From Paraburkholderia diazotrophica (lineage in GTDB: Bacteria > Pseudomonadota > Gammaproteobacteria > Burkholderiales > Burkholderiaceae), in assembly GCF_900108945.1 (NCBI RefSeq), contig NZ_FNYE01000057.1, forward strand, positions 1 to 33,599: a stretch of 33,599 nt of DNA, given 5' to 3'. Positions 27,298 to 33,599 of this stretch are shown piece by piece. The translations under genes and the position numbers were made by a program. The notes beneath the pieces were generated by a model. It was not told where the DNA came from. It saw only the letters and a program-made list of their open reading frames with translations, and did no database searches. Numbering within the stretch: position 1 is the first letter of the stretch; every line of letters starts with the position of its first letter.

Positions 27298-27426
27298 ATG
27301 CACCGAAATGTATTTGCGTTTCTCACGCTCGAGCAGCATCTTCGCGCTGTCGTTACCACGCCTCAGTCATACCGCCCCGATCATTGCCCGCATTGCGGCT
27401 TCAGTTGCCTCTGGGGGCACGGCTGA
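27298..27426 (+). pseudogene. Fragment of a zinc-ribbon (CPHCG) transposase-like protein
   Basis: 42 codons from ATG 27298: MHRNVFAFLTLEQHLRAVV, then SYRPDHCPHCG and LWGHG, ending at TGA 27424-27426. This is the usual N-terminus of a family of transposase-like proteins with a CPHCGxxxLWxHG zinc ribbon (I recall it as DUF6431-type). The rest is missing or beyond recognition. The group II intron lies just upstream, its 5' end about 58 bases before this start. Confidence 0.55.
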
Positions 27427-28188
27427 TCCGGAGAATGGAACATGGACACCGCTTCACTCGGCATCCAGACTGTGTCCGGATCATGCAACACGCTCACGCG
27501 AAAAAACGAACGGCCTTGCTGAGTTGCTTGCGCTTGTACCCTTCGATTCGAAATTTTCTACTTGACTTCGGTAACGCGCCAGAGCCGTACGATGCGCGCA
27601 TGCGCGACCGGCCCCTCGAAATCGAACGTGAACGCACTAACGAAGTGAATTGCGAGCGCTTGTCTTCGCTCAGTACCCGTTCCGCCTTCGGTCGCACCAT
27701 AGGCATGCCCGCGAATACAGACCGGTTAACAACGGAACAGAGCGCATTTCTCAGCTCATGTCGTCCCAACACCAAAGGCGATCTAGGCGCTTTTGTTACA
27801 CGATCGCGGATGCTTTGTCGCAAAGATGACATGACGACTTCCGATGTGTACACAACGAATGCAGTGGGATAAATAGAAATGAAAAGCGCTGTATAGAATG
27901 CGGACGTGCATGGCACGAAACCTGCGGGAAAGCTGTTTGCACGGGCACGCTCCGGACAATGAGAACTCGACAGCACGCGACAACTCGTTGTCCGCTGATC
28001 AACCTCGTCGACGCTGATGTCAGCCAGCGGCGGATGGGAGGTCAACCTTAAGGACCGGATTCGCTGGCTCGAACGAAAGCGTTCCCGGACAACTAACGGT
28101 GTATGGAGTTCTCGGATATCTGCTGAAGACGCGACCCGCGCAAAGCCTAAATCGCTGTTTATGGCTGGTAACAAAGGAGTTGAAGAAC
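27427..28188. other. Gene-poor stretch
   Basis: About 760 bases with only broken or unrecognised frames. One minus-strand piece (27780-27833) is listed separately. The bases at 28171-28188 carry the start signals of the cupin gene. Confidence 0.4.
27780..27833 (-). pseudogene. Possible N-terminal scrap of a DUF6088/AbiEi-like antitoxin
   Basis: ATG at 27833 on the minus strand gives MSSLRQSIRDRVTKAPRS, which resembles the first residues of DUF6088-type (AbiEi-like) proteins. What follows does not continue the family in any frame. Only 18 residues support it, so it is tentative. Confidence 0.22.
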
Positions 28189-28602
28189 ATGCATTGTGAT
28201 CGACCGAACCGGCCACCGCCGATGCGTAGCCTCGCTGATATGGGTACCGGTATCATACATTTCCGTCTCCCACGCGGTGTGCCATTACCGGCCGGATTGT
28301 CATGCACGATAGTCTCATTTGAGCCCAGTGCCCGAACACACTGGCATATTCATCCGTTAGGCCAACGATTGTTCGTGACCGCGGGATGTGGGTGGATGCA
28401 GTGTGGAGGCGGACCGATCGTGGCGATGCATCCTGGTGATATGGTCTGCATTGCGCCGAACCAAAAGCATTGGCACGGTGCGTCACCATGGACCTCCGTG
28501 AGGTTGATTGCGCTCCAGAAGGAGCATGACAGCAAATGTGTCGATTGGCTAAACCCGGTTGCCGACGAACAGTACTACGCCAGACCGTCTCTCGACATCT
28601 GA
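28189..28602 (+). CDS. Cupin domain protein
   Basis: 137 residues from ATG 28189, with AAAGGAG at 28173-28179. A single double-stranded beta-helix. Motif 1 is ARTHWHIHPLGQRLFVTAG (H51, H53, H55) and motif 2 is HPGDMVCIAPNQKHWHGA (H94, H96), so a metal site with four or more histidines is complete. The pattern resembles small cupins annotated near carboxymuconolactone decarboxylase-like proteins or as hydroxynitrile lyases; such names are weak guides. Soluble cytoplasmic. Neighbours are debris on both sides, so the context does not suggest a substrate. Composition is somewhat more AT-rich than the chromosomal-type genes of the window. Confidence 0.85.
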   Translation: MHCDRPNRPPPMRSLADMGTGIIHFRLPRGVPLPAGLSCTIVSFEPSARTHWHIHPLGQRLFVTAGCGWMQCGGGPIVAMHPGDMVCIAPNQKHWHGASPWTSVRLIALQKEHDSKCVDWLNPVADEQYYARPSLDI

Positions 28603-28779
28603 CGGAGCGCGATGTTAGAGAATCGAAGGCACTTCCCCCTTCCCACGTCTGCGGCGGAAGCCGCAAATCGGCGTCAACTGACTGCGTCGCGATAGTGGAA
28701 TCAGGATGATTAAGCACATTACGATGACGGTTACCTAAATCACCAGCGAATAGAACTGCGGACAACTATTCGATCTGTG

Positions 28780-29135
28780 TCGTCGAATTTGATTTGCCCC
28801 ATGTGCATGGTTGTGGGCATGAAGGCAAGTGCCGGAGCCTGCATGGCACAACTACCACCGCATCCACTTTGAAGCTGCCCCCCTTGATGGCGTCGGGCGC
28901 GTCATCGAGTTTGGCGTGATCAAGACACCGCTATTTCAAGGACTACTAGGATCACCGCATGTTGCTGTGGACCGACGACCCGTTCTATGCCTACGTGCGC
29001 GGCATCGATACGTCGGTGGTCAGGGTGCCCCGTTCAATCCAACCGCCGAGAACATGGCGCAGTGGCTGGTGATCGTGCTCGGCACTCGAAGTGCTGGAAG
29101 CCACCGACGTGCGGTTGGTGGAACGTCGAATATAG
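28780..29135 (+). pseudogene. queD: 6-carboxytetrahydropterin synthase (QueD) remnant
   Basis: Consecutive plus-strand pieces in changing frames match QueD. FDLPHVHGCGHEGKCRSLHG carries the zinc-binding/catalytic Cys and His cluster. A one-base shift leads to HNYHRIHFEAAPLDGVGRV and IEFGVIK (normally GMVVDFGDIK). Then follow MLLWTDDPFYAYVRGIDTSV, FNPTAENMAQWLV (the PTxEN active-site motif), and EVLEATDVRLVERRI to TAG 29133-29135. At least three frameshifts. It directly precedes queE, so the pair was once an operon of the preQ0 (7-deazaguanine) pathway. queC and folE are not in the window. Confidence 0.8.
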
Positions 29136-29146
29136 GAGACACGCAA

Positions 29147-29854
29147 ATGCAGTGCGACGTATCGTCTGTAGCCGTGCCACCCGTTGGCAGCTATCCCGTC
29201 AACGAGATTTTTGAGTCGTTACAGGGCGAAGGCAGCTTCACCGGCACACCTTCAGTGTTCGTCCGTCTGCAAGGGTGTCCGGTGGGTTGCGCGTGGTGTG
29301 ACAGCAAGCACACGTGGCAGGTGATGCCGGAGCGCGAGATCAGTGTCGGGGCGATGGGCGACAAAACCGGCCGGCCGTGCGACAGCTATGCGTGGTGTGA
29401 CGTGCCGACGCTCGCAAACATTGTGCGGGCGGCAGACGCTGAGCACGTGGTCATCACAGGCGGCGAACCGTGCATGTACGACCTGCGCCCCCTGATCGCG
29501 AAGCTCGAAGCGTGGCATCACCGTGTCCAGGTCGAAACCTCGGGCACTTACGTGCCGCTCGTCACGCCCAGCACCTTCGTCACCACGAGCCCGAAGTACG
29601 GAATGCCAAGTGGACGCCCGGTGCTCGATGAGGCGCTGGCGCGTGCCAACGAGATCAAGTATCCGGTCGGCAAGCAGCGCGACATTGATATCGTGCTCGA
29701 GAGACTTGACCCGATCCAGCGCGCGCGCGGCACCCCGATCTGGTTGCAGCCACTGAGTCTGTCATCCCGTGCCACGGGCATCTGCATGAAGGCGGCGCAC
29801 CGCTACGGCTGGCGCGTCTCGTTGCAGACGAATAAGTTCATCAACATCAGGTAG
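29147..29854 (+). CDS. queE: 7-carboxy-7-deazaguanine synthase
   Basis: 235 residues from ATG 29147 (AGGAG at 29134-29138, 8-base spacing); the open frame upstream belongs to the queD remnant. Radical SAM cluster C44-x3-C48-x2-C51 in GCPVGCAWCDSKHTW, preceded by NEIFESLQGEGSFTGTPSVF. VVITGGEPC binds SAM, and the VETSGT and SPK motifs follow, as does ANEIKYPVG. It closely follows the E. coli-type QueE pattern, not the longer-insert version I remember from Burkholderia chromosomes. It converts carboxytetrahydropterin to the 7-deazaguanine base on the way to preQ0, used for queuosine in tRNA or for modified phage DNA. Intact although queD in front of it is dead and a phage terminase remnant follows 7 bases later. 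Confidence 0.93.
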   Translation: MQCDVSSVAVPPVGSYPVNEIFESLQGEGSFTGTPSVFVRLQGCPVGCAWCDSKHTWQVMPEREISVGAMGDKTGRPCDSYAWCDVPTLANIVRAADAEHVVITGGEPCMYDLRPLIAKLEAWHHRVQVETSGTYVPLVTPSTFVTTSPKYGMPSGRPVLDEALARANEIKYPVGKQRDIDIVLERLDPIQRARGTPIWLQPLSLSSRATGICMKAAHRYGWRVSLQTNKFINIR

Positions 29855-29861
29855 GATCATC

Positions 29862-30039
29862 ATGCCGGTCCGAGGAAGAAGGTCCAAGCCCACGGCGCTC
29901 AAGCTGAACGAGGGCAATTGCGTCACCCTGCCCAAGCGCCGCCGATTCTTCTGTCCAGGCATTCTGCCGTGCTCGTGTGGACGAACGCGCCCGTGCGGGA
30001 TGGAATCGCATCACGCCCGAACATGAGCGGCTCGCCTAG
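29862..30039 (+). pseudogene. Phage terminase small subunit remnant (P27 type)
   Basis: ATG 29862 gives MPVRGRRSKPTALKLNEGN, the standard opening of P27-type terminase small subunits (RGRxPKPTALKxLxGNPGK). The middle is lost or shifted. A second frame then gives RARAGWNRITPEHERLA before TAG 30037-30039, matching the usual EWxRIxPELxxLG. The small subunit recognises phage DNA for packaging. It is the clearest sign that the queD-queE pair sits in a decayed prophage. Confidence 0.68.
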
Positions 30040-30078
30040 GCCGTTCGCCGTGGCGCTCGCGATGGGCACGCAGTACGA

Positions 30079-30112
30079 GATATCAGTTGAATCGCTACGA
30101 TTCAGATCGATA
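30079..30112. repeat. Imperfect inverted repeat upstream of cdtB
   Basis: A near-palindrome: GATATCAGTTGAATCG, a CTAC-centred loop, then a complementary GATTCAGATCGATAT arm with one or two mismatches. It lies about 110 bases before cdtB and could be a terminator-like hairpin, an operator or the scar of a mobile-element end. The rest of 30040-30222 shows nothing recognisable. Confidence 0.3.
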
Positions 30113-30222
30113 TGTAGTTTCGGTTTAGGCGTCGTGGCATAGGATTTTACCGGCCAGCACGGCGCCTGATACTTGGTTGTGTAACTCCATTGAATTGCAT
30201 TTGTGAAAAAGAAGGTGGACCG

Positions 30223-31098
30223 ATGAGAGTTTTGGCGATTTTTATTCTTCTGATAATCTATTTTCCTGGTAATGCGTGGACGGCAGTCAACGATCGCCGC
30301 GTAGTGACTTGGAATCTCCAAGGCTCCAGCGCAAGCACGGAGAGTAAATGGAATTCAAATATTCGCGCGGTGCTACTTGGAAATCGGGATGACGGACCGA
30401 TACCCGTTTCAAGGCACATTGATGTTATGATGATACAGGAGGCTGGATCACTACCGGCATCAATTACGTCTAATCCTCCACTTCCATTGGAAGGCCGGTT
30501 AGTGAACCCGGATCTCGTTGTCGCGCCTATAAACGAATATGTCTGGAATTTGGGCACATCAAGAAGGCCAATCGATTACTACGTGTATTTTTCGCGAGTC
30601 GATACTGGTGCCAACCGAGTAAATCTGGCTATTATCAGCAAAGAAAAGGCTGATCAAGTAATCTTGCTTAGACCGCGGGCTTGGAGTGGAGCAAGGCCAA
30701 TACTGGGAATCAGACTCGGATCTGACTATTATTTCGGGATTCATGCCTTGGCAAACGGCGGGACGGATTCTGGAGCAATCGTTGCTCGAGTTTGGGAGTA
30801 TTTTAATCAAAATCAGATATCGGACCAATGGTTGATTGCTGGTGATTTTAATCGCGAGCCCAATCAATTGCGCGACCTCCTTCGGAGAAGCTATCCGCAA
30901 GAATACAGAAACGTGACTTTCCAGTATGAGGATCGGCCAACCCATAGAACAAGCGGCCGCAATCTAGATTATGGGATTGCTGGACAGCTGGACAATCCAT
31001 CCGGCGGCCCTAATTTTGATTGCAACTTATTTACGCCGAGCCTAATTGGGCAGTTGGTATCAGACCATACTCCTGTTTTACTTTGGCCGAAGAAATAG
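30223..31098 (+). CDS. cdtB: Cytolethal distending toxin subunit B (CdtB) homologue, DNase I-like
   Basis: 291 residues from ATG 30223 (AAGGTGG at 30212-30218). An N-terminal hydrophobic signal peptide MRVLAIFILLIIYFPGNAWT precedes the mature start AVNDRRVVTWNLQG. It matches CdtB through its length: NLQGSSASTESKWNSNIR, MMIQEAGSLP (E73), EYVWNLGTSRRP, YYVYFSRVD, RVNLAIIS, RPILGIRLG, FGIHALANGG (H174), WLIAGDFNREP (D208, N210), RNLDYGIAG (D249) and SDHTPVLL (D281, H282). All nuclease/phosphatase catalytic residues of the endonuclease/exonuclease/phosphatase fold are kept. Known CdtB nicks host DNA after delivery by CdtA/CdtC or typhoid-toxin PltA/PltB; none of these partners is in the window. 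The gene is clearly AT-richer than its surroundings, beside prophage relics, so it was probably acquired by transfer. Confidence 0.92.
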   Translation: MRVLAIFILLIIYFPGNAWTAVNDRRVVTWNLQGSSASTESKWNSNIRAVLLGNRDDGPIPVSRHIDVMMIQEAGSLPASITSNPPLPLEGRLVNPDLVVAPINEYVWNLGTSRRPIDYYVYFSRVDTGANRVNLAIISKEKADQVILLRPRAWSGARPILGIRLGSDYYFGIHALANGGTDSGAIVARVWEYFNQNQISDQWLIAGDFNREPNQLRDLLRRSYPQEYRNVTFQYEDRPTHRTSGRNLDYGIAGQLDNPSGGPNFDCNLFTPSLIGQLVSDHTPVLLWPKK

Positions 31099-31111
31099 AC
31101 GAGCGAGAACG

Positions 31112-31300
31112 ACAAGGATGATTGGCAAGGCGAACGTTGGTGTGCACGCCCAATGGTCGATCAGGATGTGTTCGACTTTCGTTTCGCCAGCCAATGGCTG
31201 CGCAGCCCGCTGCCAGACACCGTCGCGATCGGGAAAAACGTCGCGGTCTGTTACCGGACGAAGCCCACTGGCAGGTGGCGCCATGGGCTTCCAGTATGGC
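31112..31300 (-). pseudogene. IS5-family transposase fragment
   Basis: Minus-strand pieces TGSPWRHLPVGFVR and GVWQRAAQPLAGETKVEHI, ILIDHW, in two frames, correspond to the region before and at the first catalytic Asp of IS5 transposases. It resembles but does not equal the intact IS5 at 25037-25803. Both ends of the gene are missing. It lies just after cdtB and at the broken end of the fixA remnant, which suggests that an element once inserted there. Confidence 0.65.
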
Positions 31301-31402
31301 CGAACGTCGATGACGCGCAGGAGAAGGAGAATCTGCCCCGAACACGCAAAGACCGCGCGCAGCAGCTACCGTGATTGCAAGAAATCTCGTCAATGGTAAT
31401 GA

Positions 31403-31659
31403 TCCTCGGTGCGATATCGACCGCCTGTTCTTTGCGATCTGCAGGATGGCGGTAGCGAACGCATACGGGGTCGCAGCGTGATTGCACCGACGAACGCGCG
31501 ATAGGTGACGAGCACGGCGTCGTAGGCACCATGATTCACTTGCGGAATGCATCTTCGGCTTGGGGGCGGTCCCGTGCAGAGCAACATGACATTAGTGCCG
31601 AAGTGGTCCCCAGCGCCGAATCAGGAGCCTGCTGGGCGCAGGCGACGATGTGCGTGCAT
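31403..31659 (-). pseudogene. fixA: FixA (electron transfer flavoprotein beta-type) remnant
   Basis: ATG 31659 on the minus strand has a good GGAGG site. After a shift it reads HIVACAQQAPDSA (normally HIVVCIKQVPDSA, the start of FixA). An internal deletion leads to RPQAEDAFRK (normally GPPxAEDALRK). Then another frame gives NHGAYDAVLVTYRAFVGA (normally GADRAVLLTDRxFxGSDT), and then TPYAFATAILQIAKN. The order and spacing match FixA, the flavoprotein that with FixBCX passes electrons to nitrogenase. The remaining C-terminal two thirds is replaced by IS5-like debris. Confidence 0.62.
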
Positions 31660-31689
31660 GGCGACCTCCGAGACAGGTGGTGCGACACG

Positions 31690-31981
31690 TCGCCAACGAT
31701 GCTTGCAGATTGTCGAGAGAGATGGGCCGGTGTCCCTCGATTCCTTGGAGCACCTTGAATACGTTCTCCGCCGCGGGCGGGGACACGACGAAATTGTTGT
31801 AGGCATGTTGGCGCGGGCGTTGACAGACGGTGAGCAGGGTCGTCGCATTGTCATGCGGCACGGCTTCCGTTGCTGAAAATATTGGAAGGGGCGAGAAGCG
31901 TCTGAGGATGTGCAGGCGGCCGACGCTCGCAACCTTCTGGTCGAACGCGATGCCGAAGAATTGCAGTACATCCTCGGCCGA
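31690..31981 (-). pseudogene. nifW: NifW (nitrogenase-stabilising protein) remnant
   Basis: A minus-strand frame from 31981 reads SAEDVLQFFGIAFDQKVAS and VGRLHILRRF (NifW: LSSAEDFxxFFGIPYDxxVVxVxRLHILxRF). After a degenerate middle it continues HAYNNFVVSPPAAENVFKVL, then GHRPISLDNLQASLA (NifW: AYxDFVxSxxxxEKVFKVFQD, VSLDxLxAS). The start codon is gone (a stop precedes SAED) and the central part is altered. nifW and fixA are adjacent in many diazotrophic beta-proteobacteria and rhizobia, and here they remain in that order on the same strand. Confidence 0.68.
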
Positions 31982-32192
31982 TCAGTGCTCGCATTTCTAG
32001 CTGGAGTCCCTATTGGAAGAACGCAAAGGCTTCGTAGGTCGAAAATGGATCGAGCACGACAAGGATATCGGCAAAGCGTGCACGCCGCGCGCCTCGTTGT
32101 TGCGCACAGCGCGTTACTCGGCCCCTGCGCGCATCAAGCCCAGCGGGCGCGACAGACGAGCATCGAACCCTTCGAATCTGATCGATCGCCTT
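31982..32192. other. Short unassigned stretch
   Basis: Plus-strand translation from about 32013 (ERKGFVGRKWIEHDKDIGKA) looks like coding sequence but I recognise no family, and it runs into the antisense of the next gene. Confidence 0.3.
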
Positions 32193-32402
32193 TCAATGTA
32201 CGGAGCCGAAGAACGCCATCGCGCCTTCGGCTGGCGTCAGGCCCGCCTTGAAGTACCCCTCGAGGCGGTCCGCGATCGCTTCGTCGAGTGTGAAGGGCGG
32301 CCGGATGTAGCCCACATCGAACGCATGGTCGTACCAGTCGCTGAGCCACGCGCGCAGTTCGATCACATATTGCGGCAATGCATTCGAAGCGTCGTCGTGC
32401 AT
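32193..32402 (-). CDS. Small hypothetical protein
   Basis: 69 residues from ATG 32402, preceded by AAGGAG at 7-base spacing. Sequence MHDDASNALPQYVIELRAWL continues with aromatic residues (DWYDHAFDVGYIRPPF) and ends in a helix, LTPAEGAMAFFGSVH. Soluble, acidic; no family recognised. It follows the HGDG-family gene by 26 bases on the same strand, so the two likely form an operon. Codon use is strongly GC-ending like the rest of the right edge. Confidence 0.68.
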   Translation of the reverse strand: MHDDASNALPQYVIELRAWLSDWYDHAFDVGYIRPPFTLDEAIADRLEGYFKAGLTPAEGAMAFFGSVH

Positions 32403-32428
32403 GTGCGTCTCCTTGGCTTGCAGAACGA

Positions 32429-32674
32429 TCAGGCTGCCTTGCGGCCTATGCCCATCTCCGGTCGGCGCCTGTCCGGCGGAAACACATGCCACGTGCCGTC
32501 GCCATGGCGAAAGAAGAACAGGGAGAACGACCCGGTCGGCCGCTCGACCTGAATGCACACGCGACACGTTCCGCCCGAGCGGGAGCGTTCCAGCAGGCGC
32601 ACGCGCGCTGTTCGGCCACGCGTCGAGCCGACCAGTTTTTCGACCTGAGAGCGCAGTGATGTGTTGCCCGCCAT
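32429..32674 (-). CDS. Small conserved hypothetical protein (HGDGxWxVFPP family)
   Basis: 81 residues from ATG 32674 (GGGGA upstream). MAGNTSLRSQVEKLVGSTRG leads to an Arg-rich middle and then FSLFFFRHGDGTWHVFPP near the C-terminus. It is homologous to the protein at 17728-18003 (AIFFFQHGDGSWSVFPP), but GC-rich and complete. Function unknown; the HGDG/W core may be a beta-hairpin. First gene of a two-gene operon with 32193-32402. Confidence 0.72.
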   Translation of the reverse strand: MAGNTSLRSQVEKLVGSTRGRTARVRLLERSRSGGTCRVCIQVERPTGSFSLFFFRHGDGTWHVFPPDRRRPEMGIGRKAA

Positions 32675-32860
32675 GACTTTCCCCGCGATGCACGATGAAG
32701 CGATGCTACGGGGGATCGGCGCGCGGGCCCAATCGGCGGCGGCGGAATGTCGTCTCAGGAAGCGCTGATTTCAGCCGTCAGGCTTTCCCGACGCGGGAAT
32801 CAGGATGTCTCACGACCGTCTTTGCGCGTGCGCTGATTGCGGCTTAGTTTCTGATCGGAG
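32675..32860. promoter_or_regulatory. Divergent intergenic region
   Basis: 186 bases between the divergent HGDG-family gene and the 32861 gene, presumably with both promoters. No clear promoter elements could be fixed. Confidence 0.35.
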
Positions 32861-33220
32861 ATGATGAGCCATCAAAACGCGATGTTGAACCGATGCATCA
32901 TGATGGCCTATCTGTCCGAGCGGGAGAACGTTGTCGAGCAGGTCGATTCGCTCTGTCTGCGGCTGTTCGACACCTGGTGCGAGGCGCGCAGTATGACGCT
33001 GCTCGCGTATCTGTTGCATTGCTGGCCGTTGACCGACAGCGCGCCGGGTGCCCTGCGGCGGCTGGGTGAAACGATGCGAGATTTGCGGCGCCATCATGCG
33101 GATCAGCTCGACGCGGACGGCTTTCACGCGCTGTGCGAAATGGCCGATCTGATCGACGAACTGGTAGAACGTCCGGCGCGCACGGTCCGGCTGATGGCGG
33201 TGGGGGACGTGCCGGAATAG
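32861..33220 (+). CDS. Conserved hypothetical protein of Burkholderia type
   Basis: 119 residues. ATG 32861 directly abuts a GGAG, so the neighbouring in-frame ATG at 32864 or 32882 may be the real start. Helical, Leu- and Arg-rich: NRCIMMAYLSERENVVEQVD, LRLFDTWCEARSMTLLAYLL, then DLRRHHADQLDADGFHALCE. No signal peptide or membrane helix. I know it only as a Burkholderiaceae hypothetical. GC-rich codon use marks it as resident. It may be co-transcribed with the membrane-anchored gene 200 bases downstream. Confidence 0.72.
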   Translation: MMSHQNAMLNRCIMMAYLSERENVVEQVDSLCLRLFDTWCEARSMTLLAYLLHCWPLTDSAPGALRRLGETMRDLRRHHADQLDADGFHALCEMADLIDELVERPARTVRLMAVGDVPE

Positions 33221-33420
33221 CGAGCGGACAACGCAGGCAAAACGGGCAAAGACAACGGGCAAAAAACAACGCGCAAAGACATATGGGCTGGCCGCAGTGG
33301 CTGCGGTAGGCGCACGCGTTGTTTCATCGGATGTTTGAAAGCGGGGTGAGGCGCGGTAGACCGGGCTTTGGCATCGAGTGCAGAATAGGACACACACGAC
33401 GGCAGCACTCGCAGGAAGAT

Positions 33421-33599
33421 ATGGCTCTCGACAGGTTCGACGCATGGTGGAGCGGGCTCCGTTACGTGCGGCGCAGTGTGGTGCTGCGGCTGCTGGCGAC
33501 GGTGCTCGTCTTTAGCTGCGCGATCACGCTGATCCTGACGGCGGTGCAGCTCTATCGCGACTACGAGCGCGGCATCGCTCAGATTCAGAACCGTCTCGT
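33421..33599 (+). CDS. N-terminus of a membrane-anchored (sensor-like) protein, cut by window end
   Basis: ATG 33421 with AGGAAG just upstream opens MALDRFDAWWSGLRYVRRSV. It then has a transmembrane helix (VLRLLATVLVFSCAITLILT) and AVQLYRDYERGIAQIQNRL, the start of a periplasmic sensor segment. This layout is typical of histidine kinases and GGDEF/EAL signalling proteins; the output domain lies outside the window, so the class is not decided. Confidence 0.75.
   Translation, partial: MALDRFDAWWSGLRYVRRSVVLRLLATVLVFSCAITLILTAVQLYRDYERGIAQIQNRL

Overview
The window looks like an accessory replicon or genomic island of a beta-proteobacterium of the Burkholderiaceae (Paraburkholderia/Caballeronia/Trinickia-like). 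Supporting this are a Burkholderia-type trimeric porin, GC-rich pyruvate dehydrogenase genes of the Burkholderia type, small hypothetical proteins typical of that group, and decayed nifW and fixA genes that point to a diazotrophic or symbiotic relative. All identifications come from reading translations and motifs by eye; no searches were run.

Layout. (1) 1-6734: an uptake and catabolism block. It holds the 3' part of a family-5 (peptide type) ABC substrate-binding protein, a porin, a decayed LysR regulator on the other strand, and a tight three-gene operon (M24 amidohydrolase/peptidase, AstE/DoeB-type deacylase, zinc-ribbon threonine-synthase-like PLP enzyme). The logic resembles ectoine-type catabolism (hydrolase, deacylase, PLP lyase), but the substrate is unknown. 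(2) 7333-15798: an Lrp/AsnC regulator divergent from a complete pyruvate dehydrogenase operon (aceE, aceF, lpdA) with a catalytic acetolactate synthase subunit inserted between E1 and E2. All four operon enzymes act at or next to pyruvate. aceF and lpdA carry patches of more GC-rich codon use that look like gene conversion. (3) 15947-20143: small hypothetical genes and debris, including an SDR dehydrogenase remnant and a frameshifted tyrosine recombinase. (4) 20320-27239: one group II intron on the minus strand. Its 5' GTGCG end, domain V and split reverse transcriptase are all visible. It is broken by four insertion sequences: an IS1111-type IS110 element carrying a second such element inside it, and an IS5 (IS427-type) and an IS630 element placed end to end at one shared TA. 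Removing the four leaves an intron of about 2.1 kb. (5) 27240-32000: decayed accessory DNA. It contains a transposase fragment, a cupin gene, a queD remnant followed by an intact phage/enterobacterial-type queE, a phage terminase small-subunit remnant, an intact AT-richer gene for a cytolethal distending toxin B subunit (CdtB) with a signal peptide and no CdtA/CdtC, an IS5-type fragment, and fixA and nifW remnants. (6) 32193-33599: GC-rich, ordinary-looking Burkholderia genes: two small ORFs on the minus strand, a conserved hypothetical gene, and the start of a membrane-anchored protein cut by the window end.

Most notable are the stand-alone CdtB next to prophage relics carrying 7-deazaguanine genes, the aceE-ilvB-aceF-lpdA operon, and the four-insertion group II intron whose insertion order can partly be read from the junctions.
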